Shown here: in pieces, positions 34,188-45,125 of the stretch
Layout of the letters: every line of letters starts with the position of its first letter
Numbering within the stretch: position 1 is the stretch's first letter
Assembly: GCA_022457155.1 (NCBI GenBank)
Contig: JAJGOT010000135.1
Location: forward strand, 58,501 to 122,500
Origin: Cladopsammia gracilis
Taxonomy: Eukaryota > Cnidaria > Anthozoa > Scleractinia > Dendrophylliidae
Direction: 5' to 3'
DNA: 64,000 nt
The notes under the pieces: generated by a model
Seen by the model: only the letters and a program-made list of their open reading frames with translations
The model's database searches: none
Told to the model about the DNA's origin: nothing
Translations under genes and position numbers: made by a program

Positions 34188-34630
34188 TTTTTTTTTTCAA
34201 AAACGTATAGTATTACGACTGTTGTTGGGCGCTTCTTGTTGGGTGAAGTGAAATGCATGTTATCACCTACACAAACAAACTTTGTGACTGCAGCAACACG
34301 TCCAAACCATCCAGACAGGGAGTAAGATAAACCTCTCGTAAAAGAGAATGTTTAGGCAACTACTTTACGGTTTGAAAACCACTGCAAGAACCGTGTACGA
34401 TCTTGCGGTAGTGTCGAAAACGAAGCACTCAAACTCGAAAACGAAGCTTCCAAACTCGAAAACGAATTCGAAGCACCCGAACTTTTTGAAGACCTCGTAA
34501 AGCCCGCTATACTTTTTGGATTTTGAATTGAATTAAATTGAAATATGTCGACAACCGGAAGAAGAACCACACTTGTGAGCGAGAACAATGACAATGTGGA
34601 AATATCCGGTTTCGATTGCGAAACAGTCAC
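34188..34630. other. Intergenic with a short A/C-rich repeat
   Basis: CACTCAAACTCGAAAACGAAG is repeated in variant form near 34420-34480. No gene supported. Confidence 0.4.
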
Positions 34631-35795
34631 TAGCCTGTGAACAGGCTTCTTTTTTAGACTACGAGCAGTCTCTCTTTCCCAGCTTAGTCCGTCGAGCGAG
34701 AAGCGAAAAGACATTGGCGAGTGGATAATGGCCACGCGAAACTGGGGGCGAGGCAGGCGCGCGGGAAAAGAGAGACTACAGACTAAGCCCAGGCGTTTGA
34801 ATTATGAGTTGCTCTCACAACTCAAAAATCTGATTGGCTCTCGATCGAAGATCTGTCAATAAGTGGTAACGCCGCGGTGACGAGTTGTCAACACTCGAGA
34901 TCAATTAATGTGAGCGCAAGTCTGCGGTTAGCATAACTTAACTTGCGATATAGTGTTTCTTCATCACCACTGAAAGATTCTAAGATCCAAGTCTTATGCG
35001 ATAGTAACGGTCTATATCGGAATAATGGCATCTTGCAATTGTTTTTAGCTCCTCGGAGTTTATTCTGCGTTTAAGTTGATGTGTTTCTCAGAGCTAGGCA
35101 GTATCTCCATTGTCACGGCATCGCGTCATTGCATCCCGTTTGAATTGTTTGAATCTCCAGCATGATAGCTGTTTAGTAATTCTTACAGATGCAAGTGGTT
35201 TCTTTTGTATACTCTGTAAGGTTCCTTTGCTGGTCTACCTCTAATGGCCTTTTTCGGGGTATCGTTCGAAGAACTCATCTCTTTCGCAGCATTTTACTCT
35301 CTTCGCGCTAAAAGGGATTTGGTTTCGGGTTAGACCTCCCGCATTGCGATGACATGTAGATTGACAGAATGTCAAAAGAAGTAAAATCTGATACCGAAAA
35401 ATCACTCGACCGTGAAAGTGCATTCATCTGGCCTGCCTCGCCCTCAGTTTCGCGTGGCCATTATAGGGACGGACCATTTAATTTTTGTCGGGGAAGGGGG
35501 GGTTGGGCAATTTCTTCTGAGTATGAATTTTTTTTTCGGCGTCACTATTTGCAAGGATTTTTTTACCCAAAAGCTTGATTTTTTTTTCACGTACTTCTTG
35601 TGCACGATTTTTTTCTCTTAAATTTCTCCTGCAGGAATTTTTTTTTGGTAATTGCCCACCCCCCCCCCCCTCCACAAAAATTAAATGGTCCGTCCCTAAT
35701 GTCTTTTCGTTTCTCGCTCGACGGACTAAGCTGGGAAAGAGAGACTGCTCGTAGTCTACTTCTTTTTGGGCAAAAAGAAGCCTGTTCACAGGCTA
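34631..35795. mobile_element. Mutator-like nonautonomous element with 9-bp target duplication
   Basis: Termini TAGCCTGTGAACAGGC and GCCTGTTCACAGGCTA. AACAGTCAC is repeated exactly at 34622-34630 and 35796-35804. The arms continue through GACTACGAGCAGTCTCTC. A small hairpin (about 35464-35700, ends GGGACGGACCATTTAATTTT and complement) is nested inside. Confidence 0.75.
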
Positions 35796-35805
35796 AACAG
35801 TCACA

Positions 35806-35806
35806 C

Positions 35807-35853
<47 letters not shown>

Positions 35854-35863
35854 TAATAATAAT
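35806..35863. repeat. (AAT)n microsatellite
   Basis: An almost pure AAT/TAA run with one CAA interruption. Confidence 0.95.
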
Positions 35864-35924
35864 TTATTATGGTATTCCCATATAAGTACATGGTATTACC
35901 TAATTAAATGTAATTACAGTGCGG

Positions 35925-36120
35925 CGCCCAAAAGTGGGGTGTCTGTAAAACAAGGAATCGACCCGGAACACCCCGGAACACCCCGGAACACCCCGGAACA
36001 TACCCGGAACACCCCGGAACATACCCGGAACACCCCTGGAATACCCCGGAACACCCCGGAACACCTCCGAAACACCCCTGGAACACCACCGGGACACCAC
36101 AGAAACCTAACCGGAACACC
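35925..36120. repeat. GGAACACCCC minisatellite with GTGTCTGTAAAAC end
   Basis: Ten-base units of GGAACACCCC and variants follow GGGTGTCTGTAAAAC at 35937. An inverted relative is at 62650-62768, on the other side of the nested transposons. Confidence 0.85.
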
Positions 36121-36352
36121 TAATAACCCACTGAAGACAGAAAAAAAAAAAACAAAGGTTCCTATGAAAAATATTCTGCACAGCTTCGGACCCTCCCTTT
36201 TCCAAAGCATTTTCCTCCAACAACCCCCCCTCCACCCCCACACCCTGCGTCCAACTCCCCACTCTTACCCTCATGGGTAAGGCAATTGACCACCCCTGGG
36301 ACCCCGGAAAGGGAAATAAACAATTGATTAATTAAATAGTAACAGGAGCCAT

Positions 36353-36466
36353 AATTATAAAATTAAACGAGACTTACCTGTAAGTTGAAGTTTGATTGCG
36401 ATTCTATCTTGTCATCAGTCCGGAACGAGGGAGTCACATGAGATGCGCATGCGCGTTGCTGGTCAG
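36353..36466. repeat. DIRS left inverted terminal repeat
   Basis: Bases 36353-36440 are complementary to 36531-36618 (one mismatch seen in 88). Bases 36441-36466 are repeated inverted at 60199-60224 in the right terminal repeat. Just outside, CAGGAGCCATA is met inverted at the far right (TATGGCTCCTG, 62207-62217). Confidence 0.8.
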
Positions 36467-36530
36467 TATTCAGCGTGAGTGGTACAGGAGAAAAAGGAAC
36501 GAAGGAGACGGGAGGGAGGGTAGATGAGGG

Positions 36531-36660
36531 CATGTGACTCCTTCGTTCCGGACTGATGACAAGATAGAATCGCAATCAAACTTCAACTTACAGGTAAGTC
36601 TCGTTTAATTTTATAATTCTACCTTGTCATCAGTCTACGTCACTACGGAGTCACATGAGA
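36531..36660. repeat. DIRS internal complementary region
   Basis: Composed of the complement of the left ITR end (36531-36618) joined to the complement of the right ITR end (36616-36660, identical over 45 bases to the reverse of 60222-60266). In DIRS-1 models this segment templates completion of the circular intermediate. Confidence 0.8.
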
Positions 36661-36734
36661 CTTCAAAGTCCTGTAACACGAACTGCTCATAGATGTAAAC
36701 ATTTATTCCCAGACATGAGAAATAAATTACAAAA

Positions 36735-37836
36735 TCAGATCACAGTGTCTGAATTCAGCAGCACTGAGCCAAAATTAACTGTAACCGTGCTAACAGGTTT
36801 ATCATAAAATCTCGCAAAAGTGCATGAGTTAGACCACCCTGCACTCTTCATAATCTCTGCTAAGTTTAAACCTTTGGCCTTGCAACTAGATCCGGCCTCT
36901 AACACTTGCTTGACCCACCTAGAAATGGTATCTTTGGATGCAGGCTTAAATGGCTTGATATAGCTTATTAGTAACTGCGAGTGTCCCTTTCGCAACTGTT
37001 CCGTGCGCTGCAAGTATTCCCTAAGATGTTCTACCACGCAGAGTTTCTTATCGTTTTGATAAGCAAGTAAATCAATGGGTGCTAGATGTCTTCCAGGTTT
37101 AGTCTGTTTCAGTTTCTCACATATAGTTATTCTGTATCTGTCATCCATTGCTTGAATATAGTTAACATCAAACTTGTGTATAGTCTGTCCTCGCTGTCCA
37201 GTACAACGTTGTGAGGCAAAGTAACATGGTCAAATTTAAAGTAAGCTCTTTAAGAGACAAGGAACTCAAAATATCAACAGTTTTCAAATATCATAACACA
37301 AGATTAACGTCCCAAATTTCAGAATATTTGGGTAGGGCTGGTTTCAACTCAAAAATCCCTTTCATGCAACGAACTACTAATGGGTGCTCTCCAAACTTCA
37401 CTCCATCCGTTAAAACAAGGATCGAGGAAAGCGCAGAGCGCGCTGTGTTTATAGCACTGTACCCAAGACCTGATTTGTATAATGAGACAAGAAATTCAAT
37501 GCCATTCGTTATTCCAGGTTGAAAAACATCAATGTTTTTGTCTTTACAGTACTGTTGCCATCTGCCAAGGTAAGTTTGGTACTGCTTGGAGGTACCCTCT
37601 CTCCATGAGGCCATAAGCACATCTTTTGCAGCTGGTGACAAATCATACTTATTTAATCCCTCCCTGATAAGAGACAGACGAATAGGTTCAATTTGTGCCA
37701 GATTGGATGAGTTTCCTTGGGATGGCTTGGCAACTGAAGTAGGTCTTTCCTTGCTTTGAAATACACTGGTTTTTGTTTGAGTAGTTGGAGAACTGCCGGA
37801 TACCATGCTTGTGTTGGCCAATCCGGCAGCACACAA
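36735..37836 (-). pseudogene. DIRS tyrosine recombinase, inactivated
   Basis: The N-terminal part (37836-37291) includes WREGTSKQYQTYLGRWQQYC and LGYSAINTARSALSS, typical of the core-binding domain. The catalytic part (37148-36735) includes SRWVKQVLEAGS and AEIMKSAGWSNSCTFARFYD, with the nucleophile Tyr in FYD. Defects: an in-frame TGA after NLVL, a +1 shift before TGQRGQTIH, and loss of the segment between VLEAGS and CKAKGL that normally holds the His-x-x-Arg pair. Recombination activity is not possible as it stands. Confidence 0.8.
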
Positions 37837-38042
37837 ACCCCCCGTGCTCCCTCGCTCTTCAGCTTTTTTAGCACTGTTGGAATAATACTAAAAGGAGGGA
37901 AAGCATAAAAATTAAAATTGGACCAGTCTAGGCTAAATGGATCGATGGCAAACGCCTCTGGGTCTGGTCTGTAGGACACACATTTCGGAAATTGGTGGTT
38001 TATACGAGAGGCAAATAAGTCAATGTCAGGTTTGAAGTCTAG
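37653..38042 (-). pseudogene. DIRS RNase H-linker segment, downstream half
   Basis: Reads DFKPDIDLFASRINHQ, SYRPDPEAFAID and VLPDWPTQAWYPAVL, the conserved C-terminal extension of the RT/RNase H polyprotein in DIRS and related elements. It joins NALERL at 40328 exactly when the foldback element at 38048-40321 is set aside. Confidence 0.75.
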
Positions 38043-38463
38043 TCTCTTATGGTTGCCGAAATGTAGCAAAATTCGAAAAAAATATATTTTCATTCGATAA
38101 AATATATTTCCATTCGATAAAATATATTTCCATTCGATAAAATATATTTTCATTCGATAAAATATATTTTCATTCGATAAAATATATTTCCATTCGATAA
38201 AATCTATTTTCATTCGATAAATAATATATTTTCATTCGATAGAATATATTTTCATTCGATAATATATTTTCATTCGATAAAATATATTTTCATTCGATAA
38301 TATATTTTCATTCGATAAAATATTTTCATTCGATAAATTCATTCGATAAAAGAATTCGTTCGATAAAAAAATATTTTCATTCGATAAAAGAATTCGTTCG
38401 ATAAAAAAATATTTTCATTCGATAAAATCACGTGGTATCATAAGGCCTGGTCACTTGGCTTAA

Positions 38464-38967
38464 ACATGGCGACGGACGAAGATGATCCTGTGGGAAGACT
38501 TTTTTTCAGGGCTTGTCCCCCTACTCAACATCTGCGAGTGCAATAGTTCGAATGTTAACTTGGACTTTCCCTCAGCAGCAGTGTTATTCAATCAGTTGAA
38601 CATGACGTTATCAGTTCTTAGAAGTGTTTCAGACGCTGTTGTAAATATGGCGAATTTTGACCAGTTCCAAGAACTTTGTTCACGCTTTTCTGAAATTCAC
38701 TTGTATTGGTGGAATAGGATGGCTGAAATTGGAAGGAGAACCACAAGCATGGCCGATATGGGTCCGCGTTCTGTCGCCGTCAGTGGAGCAGGAAGACCAC
38801 GATTTGTAATTTGCACAGGAACTTTTGGAAAACTTGAGAAGCCTAGGTTGCACTTCGATACAAATAGCTCGCATGCTGCGCGTTTCTCGATGGACCATTC
38901 AACGGAGAGTGGTGGAGTACGGATTAAACTGTGGAAGCGTGATATGTATCCTCTTATGATAGTGTGA
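38464..38967 (+). pseudogene. Captured HTH-gene fragment, left arm
   Basis: Starts ATGGCGACGGACGAAGATG and runs through FFSGLVPLLNICECNSSNVN, MAEIGRRTTSMADM and GAGRPRFVI, then with a frame change MLRVSRWTIQRRVVEYG. The last is a helix-turn-helix of the kind preceding the integrase core in a family of cnidarian and fish genes (from memory). An early frameshift after DEDD and another before the HTH break it. Confidence 0.6.
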
Positions 38968-38989
38968 TTAGTGTCTAGTTGATCGTCAT

Positions 38990-40032
38990 TTCACAGTTTA
39001 ATCCGTACTCCACCACTCTCCGTTGAATGGTCCATCGGGAAACGTGCAGCATGCGAGCTATTTTGTATCCAAGTGCAACCTAGGCTTCTCAAGTTTTCCA
39101 AAAGTTCCTGTGCAATTACAAATCGTGGTTTTCCTGCTCCACTGACGGCGACAGAACGCGGACACATATCGGCCATGCTTGTGGTTCTCCTTCCAATTTC
39201 AGCCATCCTATTCCACCAATACAAAAGCATGAACAAAGTTCTTGGAACTGGTCAAAATTAGCCATATTTACAACAGCGTCTGAAACACTTCTAAGAACTG
39301 ATAAGAGGGTGGGAAAGGTTTTTTTTCGTGATCCGTGAAAGGCCTTTTTTTTCCCCTGTGAATTGTGAAATGGCTATTTTTTTTTCTCGTGAAACGTGAT
39401 TTGGTTACATACCCGTGAACCGTGAATCGACTTTTTTTCATGAGCACTGCAAAATGACTGTTGTTTTTTTCTCGTGAAATGCTACTGTAAACCGTGATTC
39501 TTTCTTCCCCCCAAAAAATTATCCAGTTAGCGTTTAACTACGCCGGTGGTAAATTGCGTGACGAATGCATGACCGTGACTGGTCGTCATTCTGGACCCCA
39601 GGTCACTCTACAAGGTTAGGTAATTTTACACAACATCAGCAAAACAACGAACTCAGCTTTCTTTTTACATCAGGAAGAACGAGGAGTGGACGGTCGGTGA
39701 AGACAACAAACAAAGCTGTACTTTGGAGGTAATTTAATTAGCAAAAAGTAAGGAATGTTTTTTTTTTCGTGAAATGGCCATTTTATTCTCTGTGAAACGT
39801 GAAATGACAATTTTATTTTTCGTGAAACGTGATCCAGACCCCCCCCCCCCCCCCCCTTTACCACCCTCTGATAACGTCATGTCCAACTGATTGAATAACG
39901 CTGCTGCTGAGGGAAAGTCCAAGTTAACATTCGAACTATTGCACTCGCAGATGTTGAGTAGGGGGACAAGCCCCGAAAAAAAGTCTTTCCACAGGGATTC
40001 GCTGAGGGAATCATCTTCGTCCGTCGCCATGT
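38990..40032 (-). pseudogene. Captured HTH-gene fragment, right arm
   Basis: Inverted copy of the left arm. Here the N-terminus is better kept: MATDEDDSLSESLWKDFFSG and on to DMTLS, where the 560-bp insert interrupts. It resumes to LRSLGCTWIQ and, in another frame, MLHVSRWTIQRRVVEYG. The two arms differ at scattered bases, so they have aged independently. Confidence 0.6.
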
Positions 40033-40327
40033 TTAAGCCAAGTGACCAGGCCTTACGATACCACGTGATTTTATCGAATGAAAATATTTTTTTTATCGAA
40101 CGAATTTTTTTATCGAATGAAAATATTTTATCGAATGAAAATATATTATCGAATGAAAATATATTTTATCAAATGAAAATATATTATTTATCGAATGAAA
40201 ATAAATTTTATCGAATGAAAATATATTTTATCGAATGAAAATATATTTTATCGAATGAAAATATATTTTTTTCGAATGAAAATATATTTTTTTCGAATTT
40301 TGCTACATTTCGGCAACCATAGTCTCT

Positions 40328-40960
40328 CAAGGGCATTAAAAAGTGACAACTTGTCAAGCTTCCACTCAGATTCTCTCTGGTTTCTTCTGGATTCAAAATC
40401 TGCAATGAGATTATGTTTGCCAGGAATATGTGCAGCACTTAGCCATATCTTGCGAACTATACACCATTCCCAAATCTCCTTAGCTAAAGAATTACAAAGA
40501 TCTGAGTGACTTGTTCCCATGTGGTTAATCACATTTACTGCTGTAGTGTTGTCACACATTATCCTGATATGTGTGTTGTTTTTGTTTTTAGCAAAAGTCT
40601 GAAGGCCTAAAAGAATAGCCAACATTTCCAAATAGTTGATATGGTGTTTAGACTCTGAATGGGACCAATTTCCTCCTGAGGACACCCCTGCAGATTCAGC
40701 CCCCCATCCCATAAGAGAAGCATCTGTTGTTATTTGATGGTGAGGTTGTGGATGGTTTATTACATTGTACGCATTGTCCACATTTTGTATCCACCACTGC
40801 AATTCAGATTTACTATGGGTTGACAAAGACATTGAGGCATCAAAATTACCCCTTGCATTTGTCCTCTTAAGGGCTTGAGATTTATCTTTTTCCAAGTGTC
40901 GGTAGTAAACAGCCCCATGCATGACCCCAGGGAAACTAGAAACTATTTTCCCAATGACAC
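40328..40960 (-). pseudogene. DIRS RNase H domain
   Basis: Motifs in order: TTDASLMGWGAES (first Asp), INYLEMLAILLGL (Glu), IMCDNTTAVNVIN (Asp), AAHIPGKHNLIAD (His and Asp). All catalytic positions are visible. The upstream junction to the RT has a 7-base tandem duplication (CCCTAATCCCTAAT, 40973-40986) that shifts the frame. Confidence 0.8.
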
Positions 40961-40971
40961 TTGCTACTTCC

Positions 40972-41435
40972 CTAATCCCTAATAGATAGAGACGAGCTTG
41001 CTAGTAACTCAGTACAGGCCCTTTGTAAACCAGTAGCTTTCTCCCTGGTCAGTTGTATTGTCATTGTTACTGAGTTTATTACAAACCCCAGGATAGTAAG
41101 GACTTGTGTGGGTATGAAAATGGACTTCTCTGGATGCACGACCAAACCTAATTTGTCAAACAACAAAGTGGTGTCTATTACATTTTGGACACATTTCTCA
41201 TAAGTTTGTCCTTGCAAATAAAGGTCATCGAGATGTGCCACAGCCATGTGCCCTTGCTTGTGCAAGGTAGATAGGGGAGGCTTAAGGAGTTTAGTAAAGA
41301 TCCTGGGAGCACATGATAACCCATTGGGAAGGCAGGTAAATTCATATAAATTCCCTTCCCAGATGAAGCGTAAAAATTTTCGATCTGAAGACTTAATGGG
41401 AAAGGAGTAATAGGCATCCTTCATGTCAACAGAGG
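40972..41435 (-). pseudogene. DIRS reverse transcriptase, C-terminal part
   Basis: Reads SVDMKDAYYSFPI (first Asp motif), FTCLPNGLSCAPRIF, and HLDDLYL in place of the YxDD motif, then FDKLGLVVHPEKS. The other part of the domain is at 58425-58962; the LINE entered exactly in the SVDMKD motif. Confidence 0.8.
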
Positions 41436-41514
41436 GGGGATTGGGGCGACCATGATCGAGTGAAGACGTGTGCAAATCTGCTCCCGACACTTTTGGATTC
41501 GAACTTATCTTTTT

Positions 41515-42628
<1,114 letters not shown>

Positions 42629-42959
42629 ACATAAACTTGTATTATTATTGTTTTCTTTTCTTTTACATTAAGACTACCAAAGGCCACGCAAATTATTCAT
42701 AGCCGAATTTGCTTTCTTTGTATGTCAAGTGTGGAGTGACAAGCGCAATTATTGTACACAATAGTTCTGAATTCCCGAGGCAGCACTGCAGATATCAATT
42801 ATCTGCTGCTTTTTAATTTCTTTTGTTTAATGTTAGTGTGTATTTTTTTATGTATTCTGTTCTTTTGTTATTAAGTCGTTTAATTTTGATGGTAGGTGTT
42901 GTGTATTATTTAAGTTTGTGGGCGTTTCATCAAGATTCATACATGATTTCTATTCACAA

Positions 42960-43500
42960 AGGACAACGTTGATTTTAAAGTTCTATCTCTAAATGTTCGA
43001 GGGATTCGTTCTTCTGTTAATAGGAAAGCTCTTTTCCTTTGGCTGAACAAACAAAAGGCTGATATCGTGTTTCTCCAAGAAACGTACAGCACCAAAGAAA
43101 TAGAAGCTATATGGAAGACACAGTGGAAAGGTAAGATGTTTTATTCACATGGAAAAAATCATAGCTGTGGGGTGTTGGTGCTTGTGAGAGATGATCTCGA
43201 ATTTGAACTCAAATCTTTGAAATTAGATTGCGAAGGTCGATTTATCTTGATCGACGCTGTTGTGCAGGGTTCGGATTTTTTACTAGTGAATGTCTATGCA
43301 CCGAATAAAGTTCAGGAACAATGTATCTTCTTCAGCGAATTGAACAAAGTGCTAGAAAATTACCATACCAATGCGGAACAAAAAATTGTTTTGGCGGTGA
43401 TTATATTGTAACTTTTGATCAAGATCTCGACTGCTCCAGAGGCAACCCGGCAAAGAAAACATCGTTAAGATGTATTCAGGATATTTGTTTAGATTTTGAT
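42960..43500 (+). pseudogene. LINE endonuclease, N-terminal half
   Basis: Reads FKVLSLNVRGIRSS, ADIVFLQETYS (catalytic Glu), LVNVYAPN and, after a frameshift, GGDYIVTFDQDLDCSRGNP. These are the EEP (APE1-like) motifs that nick target DNA. No ATG opens this frame; a TGA lies just upstream. The 330 bases before it (42629-42960) look like an inter-ORF spacer. Confidence 0.75.
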
Positions 43501-45125
43501 TCCTCGCGAAGCGAGGGCCGAAGGCCCGAGCGTAGCGAGGTTAATAAATTTGTCGTCCCTCGGGAGCTGAGCCGCGTGAAATCGAGCGAAAAATATATTT
43601 ATATATATATATATTTATATACTCGATGGTGTCCGGCAGTTGCCAGGCAACAAAAATCGCGACCGCTGACAATGGCGTATTCATGTTTATTCATGGCGGC
43701 CGTGCCGGCGGCCGTTTAACCTTACTCATAGTCTGTGAAAAAATGTTTACTCTCGGTGAAACACAACCAATTTCTGATGCAAATTAGAAAAAACAGCAAA
43801 GACAACAACGCTGGATTCCACATGTGGCTGGAAATCCTTGTCCGTGTAAATTAACCACCGAAACTCCGCTGAACGGTGACTTGAAATTCAGCGCGATCGC
43901 GATCGAGCAACGAAGAGACCGGCAACGAGAGCATACATTACAAAGACTTCGAACAGCCTAGGCACACCGTTTGACTAGGTTCAAACGCCTTGACAAAATG
44001 CCGCCATTAGAATTCTGAACGAAACCGATCAGGAGAGGCGACACCGACTGGAAGTGTTGGACAAAATGATTCTGTTTGTAGACTCAACCAGAGCTGGCAA
44101 GAATTACACGATCAGCTAAATACTCGTGACGAATATCTTTCATACCTGATACGGTAGGGATTACAGGAAAGGCTCAGAGAAGAAGAGCGATTAAGAAATG
44201 TAGCTCAAATCACCGGCTAAACTGCTGAGAGGATAATTAAACACTGAAAAATAATTATCTTACTACACACTGTAATTATTTGATGTTTATTGATATTCTC
44301 ACTAACGTCACTAAGGAACGTTTTAAATGATCAAAACTACAGATAAATGATCAAAACTACAGATTACACAGGTGGAAATTATTCCCCAAATATACAACAT
44401 TTACGTGATGTAGCATTGTTTGTGAATGAAACAGTTATCGAGTTGTATACGTATACAGTATCTTGAGTTTACAGCATTCTTCATAAAATAGTTTAATAGG
44501 AAATAACATTCGAATGGTTTAGTAAGGAGAATTTCTGTTTACAATTTTTTGGACATCACTTTTCTGCAGCATTAACCTCCTGTGATCTCAACCATTCAAA
44601 CGAATAGAGAATTGCATTACCAATTGTTTGATTCCCAGTATATAGAACAAAAACTATAGCAGTATGTATTAAAAGGGAACAGGAGATAGCACTAGCTCAC
44701 AAGTTTCAAAAATGAAATTTAATTAAGACAATCAAAATAAACAGAGCACTGCTGCATATTGTCCTGGACCCATGTCCCACAACAGTACTTAATACATCCA
44801 CTTTCAGACCAATTTTCCTTCCGACAAAAATTAATGAAGACGGGGGGGGGGGGGGGGGGGTCCCATCGCAGTTACAGCGACCCGCAGCTCAAAACCCAAC
44901 ACTGACTAACACCAGCTCCCATTTATTTTTTTTTTTTAAGAAGACAGGGCACAAAGTACAAGTTAAATTGAACAGACTGAGAACAAAAATGTCTCAACTT
45001 TAAATGAGGTCATTGCCAGCAAGCAACCCAACCTCTCCATTTATATCAGAAATTCCATCTCTCCCTCCCACATCACTAAAATTTTGCAATGCATCCTCCC
45101 CTGAGCTTCGCGAGGTTCTGCGAGA
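43500..45125. other. 1.6-kb insert in the LINE, unclassified
   Basis: Separates CLDFD from LVDIWRLRNP of the endonuclease. It begins TCCTCGCGAAGCGAGGGCC and ends near GAGCTTCGCGAGG, suggestive of short inverted ends. It contains a TA-rich run (43592-43620) and a poly(G) tract (44843-44860). I see no open coding region. Confidence 0.55.

Larger units (their letters stand above)
38048..40321. mobile_element. Palindromic foldback element with captured gene 5' end
   Basis: Ends TATGGTTGCCGAAATGTAGC and its complement, 6-bp target duplication GTCTCT (38042-38047, 40322-40327). Next to each end is an array of about 20-bp units ending TTTTCATTCGATAAAATAT (more than 12 copies left, about 9 right). 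Between the arrays the two arms (about 38430-38960 and 38990-40065) are inverted copies of one gene fragment, meeting near 38975. The right arm is split by a 560-bp insert (about 39303-39870) with repeated CGTGAAACGTGA words and a poly(C) run. Confidence 0.85.

Noticed and set aside
35600..36280. 226-codon + strand frame with poly-Asn and Asn/Thr/Pro repeats
   Set aside because: It runs through the (AAT)n tract and the GGAACACCCC minisatellite; not a gene.
43623..43719. Small gene in the GC-rich part of the 1.6-kb insert
   Set aside because: Short frame next to a TA-rich run, no homology or splice support.
43500..45125. Clear target duplication for this insert
   Set aside because: TTTAG occurs near both edges, but the host reading frame fits more than one boundary; not decided.
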